This document shows, piece after piece, positions 46,111 to 58,911 of a DNA stretch of 64,000 nucleotides (position 1 is the first letter of the stretch; each line of letters starts with the position of its first letter). Under the pieces are notes generated by a model. The model did no database searches. It was not told the origin of the DNA and saw only the letters and a list, made by a program, of their open reading frames with translations. The translations under genes were made by a program, and so were the position numbers. This DNA comes from Ziziphus jujuba (lineage: Eukaryota > Streptophyta > Magnoliopsida > Rosales > Rhamnaceae): contig NC_083379.1 of assembly GCF_031755915.1 (NCBI RefSeq), positions 19,241,501 through 19,305,500 on the forward strand, in the 5' to 3' direction.

Positions 46111-47930
46111 TTCATTTTTTTTTTTTATCTACCCATATGTTTTTTATTATTTCAATTTTACCCTTATCAACATTTCATATTTAATCTCTCTCTCTCTCTC
46201 TACCACATTAATCTCTCTCTCTCTCTCCCCATTCTTTACTACTTCCCCATAATCCTCAACTTTCATTTTACTAAATCAAAATGTCCGTTATTCAACCAAA
46301 AAAAAAAAAAAAAAAGTTCAAGTCAAAATCAGCTCCATTATTCAACTTCAAATCCAACTTCTCTTCCCTTCCCTTCCACCAAACCAAGAAGTTTATTTAT
46401 AGTAGAGACAGAGAAGGTTGCACAAAAGCTCATCAGCGGATGACCAAAACTTGAGGTAATGAAGCAGTATTGAAGTGATGAAATTAGTGAGATGTAATGG
46501 TTATTGACATGTAAAAGCAAATTCATTATTTTCCATTCTATTCTTGAGTTTCATAAAATATTATGGATGACGGTTATCGTAATTACCAATAAGCCATTGG
46601 TGATTTGGGTTGTATAATTTTATTTTATTTTTATGTTAATGGAACTATTTTCTTTTTTTTTCTTTTAATTTCTTTTTCTTTTTGTTTAGGACAACTTTTA
46701 TTATTATAGCTACACAATATAAATAATTGTAATACCATATGGAGTATTATAAAAACAAAAGAAAAATATTACCAAATGCATAAATTAGCAAAGAAATTAC
46801 CAAAAGGTGTATCAACGATACTGAGAAATGTCATCAGTAAGTTTTCCAGAAAATATGTTACTCTCTGGAAAAATTAGCAACAAATGTTATTGTGACTACT
46901 AATAGGATATTGGCAATTTCAACTATACAATTATTATTTTTTTAGACAAAAGGTTAATTTGTATTTTTTATTCATTTATTAACTTGTTATTCAATGTATT
47001 AGTATAACTTTTATGATGACATATACAAAACAAATAATTGCACTACCATACGGAGCATTATAAATAAAATAAAATAAAAAAACAATTATCATGTACACAA
47101 ATTAGCAAAAACAATTATCGAAAAGTGTATTAAAAATACCAATAAATGTCATTTCAAATATGGGATCTACATATATGATCCATATACATGTGCATAAGAA
47201 GTTTAATATTCTAGTATGGCTATTATTATGCCACAATTTTGATCCTGGCTTATAAATTTACTATCTCATTCATCTTTATCAACTATGTTTATTAATAGCT
47301 AGTAACTATGTTATTGGGTTAATTATTCTTAACTATGAACATATTTCATTATCATTAAATAGACTTTTTCCTTTTTTGCATTTTTATGAAAATGCATTTA
47401 ATATTGTTTATTCATTATCATAAGGATAGAAAAACCCTTTAAATTTAGTTTTTATTATTCAAAAGATTTGAAATCTTATGACCGTGCTAAGTAATTGAAG
47501 GTGGTGCCAAAAAAAGATCCATTTCATATTCACAAATTAACTCTTGCTATCAACAACATGAATTTCAGTGATATTTTTTTATTATGAAACTAGGAGTTTA
47601 AGTAAAGAAGGTACGTGGATATACTAAAATCCAAAGATGAAGATTGCATATACAAAAAGAAATTCTACATTGGTAGAATTTAAAGATGTTGTCTACAATA
47701 TTCTTAATTTGGATTCTACACAAGACAAATTAACTTTAAGTTTATATACCATATATATTTGTCATGCAAACCGTATGTAGTGAACAATGATGATGATGTG
47801 CAATGCTTTATAGATTAGTATACTTCACATAGACCTCCAAATAGATTTTCATTTATTGTTGATGTGTGTTACTCAAGGTCTCATACTTTAACAATCACGA
47901 AGATGATGATGATGTGCAATGCTTTATAGA
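46111..47930. other. Gene-free AT-rich DNA
   Basis: Two short CT-rich microsatellites lie at 46185-46202 and 46211-46228. The phrase GATGATGATGTGCAATGCTT followed by TATAGATT occurs at about 47790 and again at about 47902, just before the duplicated segment starts. No gene is supported. Confidence 0.4.
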
Positions 47931-48465
47931 TTTTTTTTTTTTCCCCAGAAAGTTTGATGAAATTTTTTACCGGTAAAAGGAAAAAACCGAACGAGCATCA
48001 TATCCAATATTCCATTTGTCTAATTTCAAGTTTAATTGATAACTTTTACAAAAGTAATAAAATAAAATTTATCCTGTAGAGATATCAAACCTGAAGCAAC
48101 ATTTCATTCACCTTTGCAGATAAAATAATAATAATAATAACACAAAAAAAAAAAAACCTTCAAAGTTTGGAAAAAAATGGCGAAGTACAGCCATAACAAA
48201 GCGCCAGTATCCTAAATCTGCTCCCATATTTCATTCACCACCTATAGATTGAAAAACATATATAAAACAAAAAAAAAAAAAAAAAAACCAAAAGCTTAAG
48301 AAAATGAGAAGCAAATGGGAGAGCCACACTTTGGTTTCTCCATGGGAGGTTTATGCATGTGAAATCTGGCTAACATGTTTGCTATTATTTTCTTCGACTG
48401 CAGTCGTAGTTACTTGTGAGACTGCATATGGTGTCGCTACGAAAGAAAAAAGAGCCAATGGAAAA

Positions 48466-48506
<41 letters not shown>

Positions 48507-49320
48507 TTTTACTTTTTCAAAAAAATAAAAAATGATGAGTTTGGAAAATTTTAAATGACGAACCAAATAGAAAAACAGATATCAAATAGTCTTAACATGT
48601 GGCAAAAAACGAATGGAAGTGGCATAATCTGATATGGTAGCACGGTGGTACGCAAGATTTTCTCCTACCCTTGGGGACCGAAAGAGACTACCTCTAAAGC
48701 TTTGGAAGAAAAACACAGAAGAATCCTACGGTTTAAGTGATTTGGGTGTATTATAGTCATCTTAACTTGTCTTTGGGTTAATTTTAAGGTTTTTAAACAA
48801 GAGTGGCTAGAAATCATTATATCACATCTGAAAAAGGTCATTCAGTAAAAAATCTTCTATCAGTCATTACCAAAGAGAAAATAAATTACCATTTAACTCC
48901 AATTGATGAGGTCACATTTTTTTAACACACATATCACATAAGCAAGGTTTTAAATATTTAAATTTTTGTCAAAATTTTTTGAAATTTCTGCTTTTGTGAG
49001 GATCAAAAAAAAATTTAGGTTCCAAATTAAAACGGATAGATTTTTTATAATATCCATTAAAATTTCATTGAAATTTTTATGGAAATTTTTATTGAAATAT
49101 CCACATCAAATTCTTAACAATTTAGTTAAAAAAATCCATAACATCCATTGAAATTATAAATATTATTGATGTTTAGTAAATTATTTTACCGAATTAACTT
49201 TAGTAATAGTTTTTTTTAACCTTTTAATTGTCTTTCAAATATTTAATAATATAAATAAAACGGAGTGAATTAAATTAAATATCATTGATAAGCTCTATTT
49301 TGTTGATAATATATATACCT
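47931..49320. repeat. 1.4 kb recent duplicate of 36085-37470
   Basis: The two copies are collinear at an offset of about 11846 and more than 99% identical by eye. I counted about eight substitutions, plus length changes in A and AT runs. The segment starts inside the Mutator-like element at a poly-T run. It includes that element's right terminus, the flanking leader-intron DNA and the beginning of the family A repeat, and it ends at an AT run. Its ends therefore do not match any transposon end. It is best read as a segmental copy pasted during break repair or template switching. Confidence 0.9.
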
Positions 49321-49639
49321 CCAAATGTGGTTGCTTCAAGTAGTGGATCATGTTCTATAGTAGCCATCAAAAGACGAACATCTATCGCTTCTCCAAGTTA
49401 AGTTTTAGAGCTAGCAATATATATTTTTGAAGCTGAAATGCAGTCCACAGTGATTGAAAACTATGTTCCTAAAACTCAAACACAAATCCCTAAAACTCAA
49501 ATTCTTGAAGATGAGTGCAAAATTTGGTACGCAATCTTGAATATGAAAGCTTTGAGATGAATGATTTAAATGAATATGATAGGCATATGATGAGTATAAA
49601 ATATTGTTATTTTATGACTCATATTCTTGCTTATTATTT

Positions 49640-50130
49640 GCTATTTCTTTCCTAGGATCAAAAAGTTAGCAGATAAGCTATTTCGTGTATCACTTATTCA
49701 TTAAATATTTCATATCAACAACAATATTTAACATTTTTTTTTTAATCGTTGTGTATATATATACATATATATTTTATCTAAATTTAATCACATAAATTGT
49801 ATAATTTAAATTTACGAATACTTTTATAATGTTCTTATCTAAATTATGGACATAATAATAACTTTTGTATATATAGGTGGTAAATAATATTTTTAGAATG
49901 CTCTAAACTTAGTAATGGACATAGTAATAACTTTTGTATGTATAAGTTGTATTGTCCCTGCTATAGTTATTGACTATCATTGGAAACTTGCATGTTGTTA
50001 TGGCTTGTCTATATTTATCGAGGTGTTATTTTATGTGCAAGTGTTAATTTGTCCTTAGTTTAGTTGTGTTTCTATTAAATTTTTCTTAAGGATGCCCAAT
50101 AAATTCCTTGGGCAGAGCCAACCAGAATTT
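49640..50130 (+). mobile_element. Decayed LTR fragment related to 11950-12308
   Basis: It follows the 3' part of the LTR-like block in order: 'ggatcaaaaagttagcag..ctatttcgtgta..cactt', 'tttataatgttcttatctaa', 'ttatggacatagtaataac', and a GATGCCCAATAAATTCCTTG end. Many substitutions and small indels show that it is old. No internal coding sequence follows. Confidence 0.45.
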
Positions 50131-50310
50131 TTGAAAGGGTTTCTAAAACCAATCCTGTTAAAAACCATTTTATGTTTTGTACATACTATGCATAAGTGAA
50201 AACAAGCTTTTTGTACAAACTAAACATAAGTGAAAATAATAGTAGCGATAATAAGTAGACGCAACTGATCCTTTTTTTTATCCAAATCATAAATTCATTG
50301 CATGTCGGTA

Positions 50311-50349
<39 letters not shown>

Positions 50350-51355
50350 TTAAGAAAATAAATAGGCATATATATTATATAAAATATTCAATTATTGTTT
50401 TTTATTAAAAAAACAATAATTGTTTATTTAAGATCATAGAGTAATATATATATAAATATATATAGAACACAAAGAATGACCACAACCTATAAATTCAAAC
50501 TTTTTTTTTTCAGATAAAGTCCAATTAAAGGTTTAAAGGGATAAATAAAGTAAAATAAATACAACACCAAGAAAATTAATGAATGAAAGTGATATAAGCG
50601 TGATTATGTATTTATTTGGTAAAGTAAATGAAAAAAATTATTATTAATTACTTTTTTATATTTTCATGAAAAGGGAAAAAGAAAAACGGTTGCCTTTTTA
50701 AGCTTCTATAATTATTTAATTTGAAAAGAAGGGGGAAAAAAAAAAGCATTGTTAGACAACAAAAATTTTTGGAGTGAGTGGAACAAAAATTGTAAAGCAA
50801 AAATTTTAATTTTTGAATAAAAAATCTTTAAAAATATTTGAATTTTTAAAAATAATTGATAATTTGAATATCCCACTTTTATTTGATTTTTAAAAAGTTT
50901 TAAAGTCAACTTACATTTACGGCATTTTAAATTTGTCTTAATTACATGTTAATACATAATTTTCAAAATTCATCAATCTGTCAAATTAGACACAGAAATA
51001 AAAATTGTATTTTAAAATGAATATTACTAGGCGAAGTGGATAGCTTTAATGGTTAAGCATATTTATTTGTATTTTTAGACTATTTCAGTAGTTGAATATC
51101 CCTATTTATACATATAAGAGTATGAATTCAAATCATACAAAGAGATTTGTTAAAAAAATAAATAGTAATAATAAAATATTTTACCAAATTTATTTATCAA
51201 TTTATACATATTAAAATATTATTTTTTTAACATATTAATTTAAATAAAAAATAATTTTTAATGTATAATTGAATTTTAAAAAAAAAATTATGGCATGATT
51301 TACAACATTATTTGAAAGATAAATTTTATTAATATTTTAGGAAATTTTATCATTA
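50131..51355. other. Gene-free AT-rich DNA
   Basis: It includes (GT)n(AT)n near 50311-50350 and poly-A/T runs. No coding region is seen. Confidence 0.4.
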
Positions 51356-51685
51356 TTGGAAAGCAAAACACTTCTGATCTTAACACCCATTCTTTTTATC
51401 TTCACTCTGCAATTTCTACCCATTTCTTGCCAGCATCCTCCGCCGCACACGACCTCATTCTCTGCTCTGCCTTATTGTCACCATGGTTGTCTTCATCCTC
51501 TGCGATCAAGCCATTTGGCTGACAAGATTGGGAAATACCGGAGGGTTTTAATCTTTTTGGGGCTATCGATTTTTTTAGTTTTTTGTTTTCCCTTTGCCCT
51601 TTTCTCTCATATGGGTTTTCTTCCTTTTTTTTCTTTTTTATTTTTTTTTATTTTTTTTAACTACTTTATGAGAATCTTCTTGTGA
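51356..51685 (+). pseudogene. Secretory-leader-like frame without a start codon
   Basis: An open stretch of 110 codons begins at a TTG, where the first codons read L-E-S-K-T-L-L-I-L. An N-terminal hydrophobic stretch ends at P-I-S-C-Q, a plausible signal-peptide cleavage site. A Pro/His/Ser-rich stretch and a second hydrophobic segment follow, and the tail is Phe-rich low complexity. There is no in-frame ATG before residue 85. It could be the remains of a first exon of a membrane protein, such as a receptor-like protein, or a chance frame. I do not recognise it. Confidence 0.25.
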
Positions 51686-54232
51686 GGAGCAATTGAAGAT
51701 TCAAATATTAGAAAAGTGGGAGAAAAAGATAGGAAATGATGTGCTAGTGGAGGAGCCATAGAGTAATAAAGCCCTGAGCTACAGTCAGAATCGATGGCTT
51801 TTCATGGGTATGCTTGCATTTTTATTATTTGGAATAAATTTTTTTTTTTTTTGATAAATGGAATAATGTTTTTAATATGACAATTTGGTTTAATTTTAGA
51901 ATTTAGAATTCTAATTTTGTGAATTTTTCTGAAAGATGCAGATAGGTGATTGTGAATCGGGTATTTAATGGCTTTGTATTTAAAGTCTTTTGTAGTGATT
52001 GTGAACAGGGTCAGATGGTTCCATAGCTAGATGGAAACGATAATCAATTTGTGGATTTAAAAACGCAATACGTTTTCTTTTTGTGCTAATATTTGACTAA
52101 ATAATACGCTGTTTTCAAATTTGGAGTTAACATTTTATAAAATAAATAATACTTTGGTTTGTGTTTTTTTTTCTATGTACTTTCCAATGTTTTGTTAATA
52201 AATATTTTCTTTATTACTATTTTTTTATCCTATTGAATTTATTTTTTATAATCATTTGAAGAAAGAAAAACAAATAGTTCGTGTAAAATCGTTAATTTAA
52301 AAATTATTCATTTCTAGATAACTGGATTTGAGGGGTAAGTGATATTTTATGAATATTGTTTTATCATTTATATGTTTACATTTTTTATTGGTAATGTGTA
52401 ATAAGTGCCCTTTATTAGGGGTAAAATTGACATTTCGGCAGTCAAAGCACTAAACCTGTTAGTGTTATCAGTATTAGGGCACAAAGGTCATCGTCTTTTT
52501 TAAAATGATGGTAGTAAGACGTAATTATTGCAAACTTAAGGGTATTTCAAGGAATTTGATCAAGTTTAATCAAATATACTAACTTTTAAATTTTAAAAAT
52601 CATTACAAATTTATATGGAATATTCTTAACTTTTATAGGTATCTATAAAACTCTATATTAAATAGATTTAGATTTTTCAAATCCACAAAATTTATAAAAA
52701 AATTTTAAAATAAAAAAAAATACTCCTTTTTGATATTTTGAAACAAAAAGTAATTCTCACCCAAATAAAAATCATTATCAAGAATAAATTGACTGCCAAT
52801 TGAGAGTCACTATGCAAAATACCAACATGATAACATATTTGCTCATGAAAAGTAACCTTGCATTTATTGGAGAAATTTCCAATAATCTATTATTTTCTTG
52901 ATATGTGGGTATGCTATTTAAAATTTGTAAAAGTTCCAAAAAAATATTTTTTGAAAAAATTTCTAGCAATCTATTGCAAAGTGCCATTTTAAAACCGTAA
53001 AAGTTCAAAGAAAGAAAAATATTAAAAATATTCAACAAATAAATCAAAATTACTTGGGTAATTGTTATTAACTATGGAAAACATAATAATTATCAAATTG
53101 CTCTTGCAATTAATATAAAAGGACTTTACTAACTATAGCAGAATTAACTGAGTAATATATTATTGTTATAGTTGTATAGAGATGAGTGTATATTTTTAAA
53201 GATAATGGAGCTTTAATTTATGTAAGAAGAGATGATATTTCATACATTTTTTATGTGGGATTGTTGTAAATTCAATTTTTAATAATTTTCAATTTATACA
53301 TGTATAAGTCACATAATCCTTGATCTCGAATCAGAATCAACATGGGATTAATCATTTAATTAATCATTTAAAAAATAATATTTCAAAAATTAAAAATATT
53401 AATTTAGAAAATTCTAAGGCCCAATCTGCTAGTTTCACCATTTCACTTTTATAGTCTAAAATTAGTCAAAAGGAATTTCACCATGAATAAACACAACCTG
53501 CGATTCCATATGCCCCATATAACCAAAGCAAAACGTTCTCCTTATATAGAATAAAAACTAGAGAAAGCTTGACAACAAAACTTACCAAAGGAGGAAATGT
53601 TCAAATCCTTTTTAGAGAATAATAAAATTTCATTAGTTTCCAAATTCTTTCGCGTTAACACATGACCAAACAGCATGCAGCTCACTTTCGAATCCAACCT
53701 GGCACATATCATATATAATTGATCATTTATTACTATAATTATATTTAATTATTTTTATTTGTGGAAAAAAATAACAGTCAAGTCCAATTAAACTCTAATT
53801 GTTTATACTTTCACGTTTACAAAAATATACAAAAAAAAAAAAAAAGGAGGAGAAAAAACATATTAGATGCCCCTTCTTGTTTATGCACTTTTTTTCTCAT
53901 CTATTTATGTATTTTTGCTCATCTTACTCACCTAATTTCTTCTCTTTACATTTACTCATCTTTCATATTTATTTAATTTTATTACTCAACTTATATAATT
54001 TATAATTTTGATCCAAAAGGTCCCCAAGTTCTTATTTATTTTAATAAATTTATATTGTTTGTTCTTGTAATATATATATATATATATATATATTTATTTA
54101 TGAATTGATAATTGTACTTATTTATTAATTACTTTTACTTTTGATAAGAAATTATACACTTTGTGTTTTTCTGGTTTTTCTTTTTCTTTTTTCTTTATTA
54201 TTTGAATATAAACTGTTCATACCTGACTCCTG

Positions 54233-54264
<32 letters not shown>

Positions 54265-55226
54265 TTTGGGCCAATTATTCTTTTAAATGCTCATCCATGA
54301 TTAAATCTAAATAAAAGTTAATATTTTTTTATTTTTTTATTTTGTTTCTCATGTGGTAATGTTAATGTCAAACTTTGACATATTATCAAATTTAAATTAC
54401 AAATCATAACTCAGATTTTATTACTCCTTGTATTTTTAAGCATTTTTAATTTGATAAAGTATCATGGACATATATTATCTATTATTATTATTATTATTTT
54501 GGTATTAAAAATGAATGAAGGGATCGAGATGGTTGAAGGGGCAAAAATTGAGGTGCGCACATCCTCAATCCAAATCCGCTAAGCCCTTGCCTTCTCCTTC
54601 AAAATGGAAGCCCTTTTTCAAAACCTATTCACTTGGATCTATATTATCTATTATTTGACTATAAACATGTGTGCCAGAAAAAAAAAAAAAAATTGAATAT
54701 AAAAGAAGAAAAGTTGAAGAATTTATTCAATCACAGAAATGTGTACTCCATAGATTGTTACTGATACTAAAATCAAAACCTAAGAAAAATAAATTGAAAA
54801 TTTAAATTAAAAAAATAAATAAATTTTTATTTAGAATATCATATGTTATTAGGATAACATTTAAACATAAAATTTAATTAGTAACTTTTTATATTGAAAA
54901 ACCATTAGATTCAAGATATATATATATATATATGTAAAATTTATATTTCTTAAAATAATATTTAATTACAGCCCGGTACCGCCGTCCTAGTAAATGGTTG
55001 AGATATTTATGGTTAAAAGTACCTTAGGCAACTTACACACACGTTTAGATATAAAAGAAAAAAAGCAAAAGAATTTCTAATTGAAGCATATAAGCTCACC
55101 AACAAATACAGGACATGTGAACAATTCAATTTCAATTCCTTTACGCAGTTGTAGAATGAACTGAACTAATGATATTGCAGAAACACTGATTTGGTGAGGG
55201 AAAAAAGAAACATATGAGTAGTAGTG
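51686..55226. other. Gene-free AT-rich DNA
   Basis: (AT)n tracts occur at 54070-54092 and 54234-54254. A short island at 54510-54640, less AT-rich than its surroundings, has no coding frame I can recognise. The last few hundred bases are downstream of NB-ARC gene 2 and would include its 3' untranslated region. Confidence 0.4.
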
Positions 55227-56510
55227 CTAGGTGTTATGAACTCGATTCTGATTCCCACCGAATGTGGATGATTCATTTTGGATTTTCTTATGCAAACTCT
55301 CACCCAGCATTTTTGCTGCCAATGGAATCCCACCACATTTCTGTGTCACTTCCATTCTCAGATCTTGCACGTTTGAAGGATTGAACCGCATCCCATCTTT
55401 CTCAACCGAGTCTTTGAATATTGCCCAGCAGCTATCCGGGTCCGATAGGGGTAGAAGATGATGCAGATTCTTCTCCCCCACCATCATTTTGGCCAATTCT
55501 TCATCCCTACTACTCACAATCACCGTTCCTCCATACCCTTTTGGCAATCCATACCCAAACCTCTCTTCCCATTTCCCACCACCCTTTAGCCGAGAATTCA
55601 GCTCTCCGTACCACGGATCAATATCCCTGGCATCGTCGAGCACAATCAGGTACCTTTTTCCCAGCAGTTGCAGGTGAAGAGCGCATAATAGGCCTTGGAG
55701 TCCATGATTCTGGAAAACGACATCCATGGTTTCCTCTTCAACTCCCAGCGAGATCAACATTCTCTTGACGATTGCTCGTTTTGGGTCCTTATCATTGCCG
55801 GGAAACTTGGACATGGAAACCCAGATTCTCGGTAGGAAGTGGGTTTTCATCTCCTGGTTGTTGAATATCAGCTGGGAAAGTGTTGTTTTTCCTATTCCAT
55901 AGCTGCCAACAATGGCGATCGCCTTGAACCCATCTTCGCTTTCTTGAGAGAGAACCAGTTTTTTTACTATGATTACATCCTCATCAAACCCATGAACAAT
56001 AGACGCATCTACCGAGCGAGGAGTAACCGGGGGGCTGAAAATATGCGTGTCCCCTGATGACCCATTTGGCTCTTGTTGTTGGATGTTCCCATTTGAAGCC
56101 ATTCTGCGAACTTTTATTTCCTTGAGTTCCGTCTTTATCTTGTTCAACTTCATCCTGATGTTGTTAATGGCGATATGATCCTTCGGAGAGCGAAACAAGC
56201 AGTGCTTCTCCGATAGCATCTTACACTCAATCAGGACGTTGTTGAGATAATAGAGTATCTCCTTCATTGACCTACTTGCAGGCTGGGTTGATCGAAAAAT
56301 CTCTGTGAGCAGAGTCTTTATTTCTTGAAATTTGCTGAAGAAGGGAATTTCGGAGCCTCCCTCCGCATTCACATCAAGTCCTTCCAGGAATTTAGACTTT
56401 AGATACTGTTCAATCATGCTAGGAGTCTCTTCAACTGTATCGTCGCTGTTCAAGACTCTGGTAGCAACTTGGGTTTCTGTCACTTGGGTTTCTGTCTCGT
56501 TTGTTTCCAT
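55227..56510 (-). CDS. LRR-less NB-ARC protein 2 (At5g45490/At5g45440-like)
   Basis: 427-residue intronless paralogue of the protein at 19423-20667, similar along its length. The N-terminal helical region is at about 35-138 and the linker at 140-172. Motifs are P-loop GSYGIGKTT (202-210), kinase-2 LIVLDD (288-293), RNBS-B-like VIVSSR (330-335) and CGGIPLAAK (392-400). It stops 27 residues after that motif with a tail unlike paralogue 1 (28 versus 15 residues), and again has no winged-helix, MHD or LRR part. Two intact copies ending at the same place argue that the short form is the functional form. Its start codon is about 0.37 kb from the leader exon of NB-LRR gene 2 on the other strand, giving a head-to-head pair likely to share a promoter. 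Partnership with that receptor is inference. Confidence 0.88.
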   Translation of the reverse strand: METNETETQVTETQVATRVLNSDDTVEETPSMIEQYLKSKFLEGLDVNAEGGSEIPFFSKFQEIKTLLTEIFRSTQPASRSMKEILYYLNNVLIECKMLSEKHCLFRSPKDHIAINNIRMKLNKIKTELKEIKVRRMASNGNIQQQEPNGSSGDTHIFSPPVTPRSVDASIVHGFDEDVIIVKKLVLSQESEDGFKAIAIVGSYGIGKTTLSQLIFNNQEMKTHFLPRIWVSMSKFPGNDKDPKRAIVKRMLISLGVEEETMDVVFQNHGLQGLLCALHLQLLGKRYLIVLDDARDIDPWYGELNSRLKGGGKWEERFGYGLPKGYGGTVIVSSRDEELAKMMVGEKNLHHLLPLSDPDSCWAIFKDSVEKDGMRFNPSNVQDLRMEVTQKCGGIPLAAKMLGESLHKKIQNESSTFGGNQNRVHNT

Positions 56511-56880
56511 TTACGCCCTTTCTTTCTATGCAATTACAAGTTTTATCTGAAATGTTGCTCAAACATTCAGTCTACAACAGAAGTAATAGGTAGACGCATA
56601 AGCAGATTCCTAGCTGCTAGAAAGATGGAGGGGTCTATTTTGTTGTTCTGGTCAAGCTCCATGGATGGCCCTGGATCATAAATTACGAAGACTTTGAAGA
56701 AGGTTGACTTGTCGTGGCTTTCTTGCTCCAAATTAAATCCTTTTTTATCAAAAGTAAAAAGGCGTGGCCCAGTGGCTCAGGCCCAACAACCCAAGGAGCA
56801 GTAGACGTTAAATTTGGTGGTGGGTGTTGAAAGACTGCTTGTTGTTGACCCGTGGGAGAGACGACTAAGACGACTAAGAA
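56511..56880. promoter_or_regulatory. Putative bidirectional promoter of the NB-ARC 2 / NB-LRR 2 pair
   Basis: The interval between the divergent genes is under 0.4 kb. Its left half aligns with the leader of NB-ARC gene 1 (20668-20870). Its right half aligns with the promoter of NB-LRR gene 1 (26961-27055), with paired GGCCCA motifs at 56766 and 56780 and ACGTTAAATTTGG after them. Both halves are thus conserved in unit 1, where they are about 6 kb apart. Shared regulation is inferred from spacing. Confidence 0.6.
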
Positions 56881-56976
56881 GAAGTGTGTGGTTGTGGAAG
56901 AAGAAGACTCTGAATCTCCTCCAATCTCTCATTGCTGTTTCCAGCTTTCAAATTCGGTCAGCCCAACCAGGTTAAG
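56881..56976 (+). other. Noncoding leader exon of NB-LRR gene 2
   Basis: Homologous to 27056-27166. It contains GAAGACTCTGAATCTCCTCC, lacks ATG, and ends GTTAAG/GTAATC at 56976/56977. The 5' limit is not known. The acceptor is the AG at 60119-60120. Confidence 0.6.
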
Positions 56977-57746
56977 GTAATCTTTGCTTTGCATTCTTGA
57001 TTGATTAGTTTGATCGTTTAACTTGATTTTGGTTTCGTTATGGCCGGATATGTTGCAAATATACACCCGTTCAGTACTAGGCTGACCTCACGTTTGGTAA
57101 CAACCTATATAAAGCTCAGAACCCAAATATACATATATATAAATTTTAAGAAAATGGTGTGGATTTTTCTCTCTTTTCTTTGTTTTTATTTTTTTCAAGT
57201 TTTAATTGTTGTTACCCTTACATGGTGTTGGTAAAATGATGCTTAATGGGATGATATAATAAACAGAGTAGACTGTACTGAATTTCATAAATCTTTGTTA
57301 TTTGATGTGAGATTTGTTTGTGAATGAAACTCATTTCCAGATATATCAAGCATTTTATCAGAAAAAGCAAATGGAAAGAAGGTTTGAATAGATTCTTCTG
57401 TTCTTGAATGATATTTTTTTTCCAAAAAAAAAAAAAAGAAAGAATTGTAGGCGAGATTTCTGGAACTGTTTCAGGACTATGTACTATCAGTCCCTTTGTG
57501 ATTTCATTTCACAAGGAGATCATATTTGCCGCTGCTATATGTGCACTTGTTTCAGTAACATTTGTATTCCTCTTTCTTTGTTTTGGCCTTGTTGAAACCA
57601 ACTGTGACTTGTTTATTATCGTAGTAGAAAGATGGAAATTAATACTGTTTATTGACCAGGATTTCCCTGACACTATAAATCTGCAGTCAATCTTTGTTTA
57701 ACATTGATATAGATTTGGTCCTTTTGGCCCAGTTAAGAAATCTATC

Positions 57747-57835
57747 ATAGATTTAAAAAGGCATGATCATGTTAGAATAGATTTAAAAAGGCATGATCAT
57801 GTTAAAATAGATCTAAAAGGCATGATTAAGTTATC
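57747..57835. repeat. Three tandem copies of a 30 bp unit
   Basis: Unit ATAGATTTAAAAAGGCATGA plus TCATGTTARA, at 57747, 57777 and 57807. The aligned place in unit 1 (about 29685-29715) has a single copy, so the array expanded after the units split. Confidence 0.85.
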
Positions 57836-58911
57836 TAACAAATTCCAAGGCCCGTCTACCCTTTTCAAGTTATTTGTTTAACATTGCTGCAACAGTAAGG
57901 TGTTGATTTTGGTAAAGGCTTGACCCACCTGCATGCAGCACTATGAAAGCATATGCCGCTAAAAGTTTTGAGCTATAACTAGGTTAGATTATGTAGTTTA
58001 GGTTGATATTAGTTTGCTTATTCTTAAATAAATGAAAATTATCTATATATTTTTAGGATTGTCCAGAATATTGGTTTAAGTTGATAATAAATTAGACCTT
58101 TTGAATTGTATATAAAACAAGAGAATAAAGGGAACCGATATGAAAACTGGTGAGAAATTAAGATGCCTAGAGACTGTCTTTGCTGTAGTGACCAAAATTT
58201 GAACTTCTATGTTGGGATACCGACATGGCCAACCTCAACCTCAAGTTCTACAAGCAGGGGTGACCTTATCAATGTTTTTGGGTTATTTGAACTAAATTAC
58301 TATTTTAGAAGGGGCATGACGAATTCTAACCACAATTACTTATAAACCTTGAGGTAAAGTAAAGAGTCGGGAGGAGAAGATCATAGAACTCTTATTCGTC
58401 CTCTGTTTCATGACATCTTGCAAGCATATTCCTCCACTTCCATTTTTACGTCATTTTCTTTGTGTGACTATTCATTAAAATATATATATATATATATATA
58501 TAATAAAAAATAAAAATCCTAACCCTTTCTTCCATAACTACTTGACACACCCTTTAGTAGTTTCATGGCTACTCGAAACGCTCTTTATTAGTTATTTAGA
58601 TTGTCGAGTAGCAATATGGCAGTCCAATTAGCATTACATTGATGCACCCAAAACACATTCTTCTGCCTCTTTTCTTTTCCTTGGATGATTGTTTCTTTGT
58701 GTGGTGGAAACTCATAATTTTCTTGTCTATTTTACCCATCTTCAGTAGGAATTAACATATCCACGCTTAAGCAATTCTAAAAGCTAATTAGAGAAAAAGA
58801 ATTGCGGTGCCCATATGGGCATCAGCAAAGGTGTAGAAGAAAAAGAAGTCTTATGCTTTAACAGATTTGGCTGTATTAAAGTCCTGTCAGCTTCTTTTTG
58901 GGTTAGTATTA

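Noticed and set aside
57408..57701. 97-codon membrane-like frame in the unit 2 intron
   Set aside because: The aligned part of unit 1 (29350-29580) has frame breaks, and the N-terminus is coded by a T/A run.
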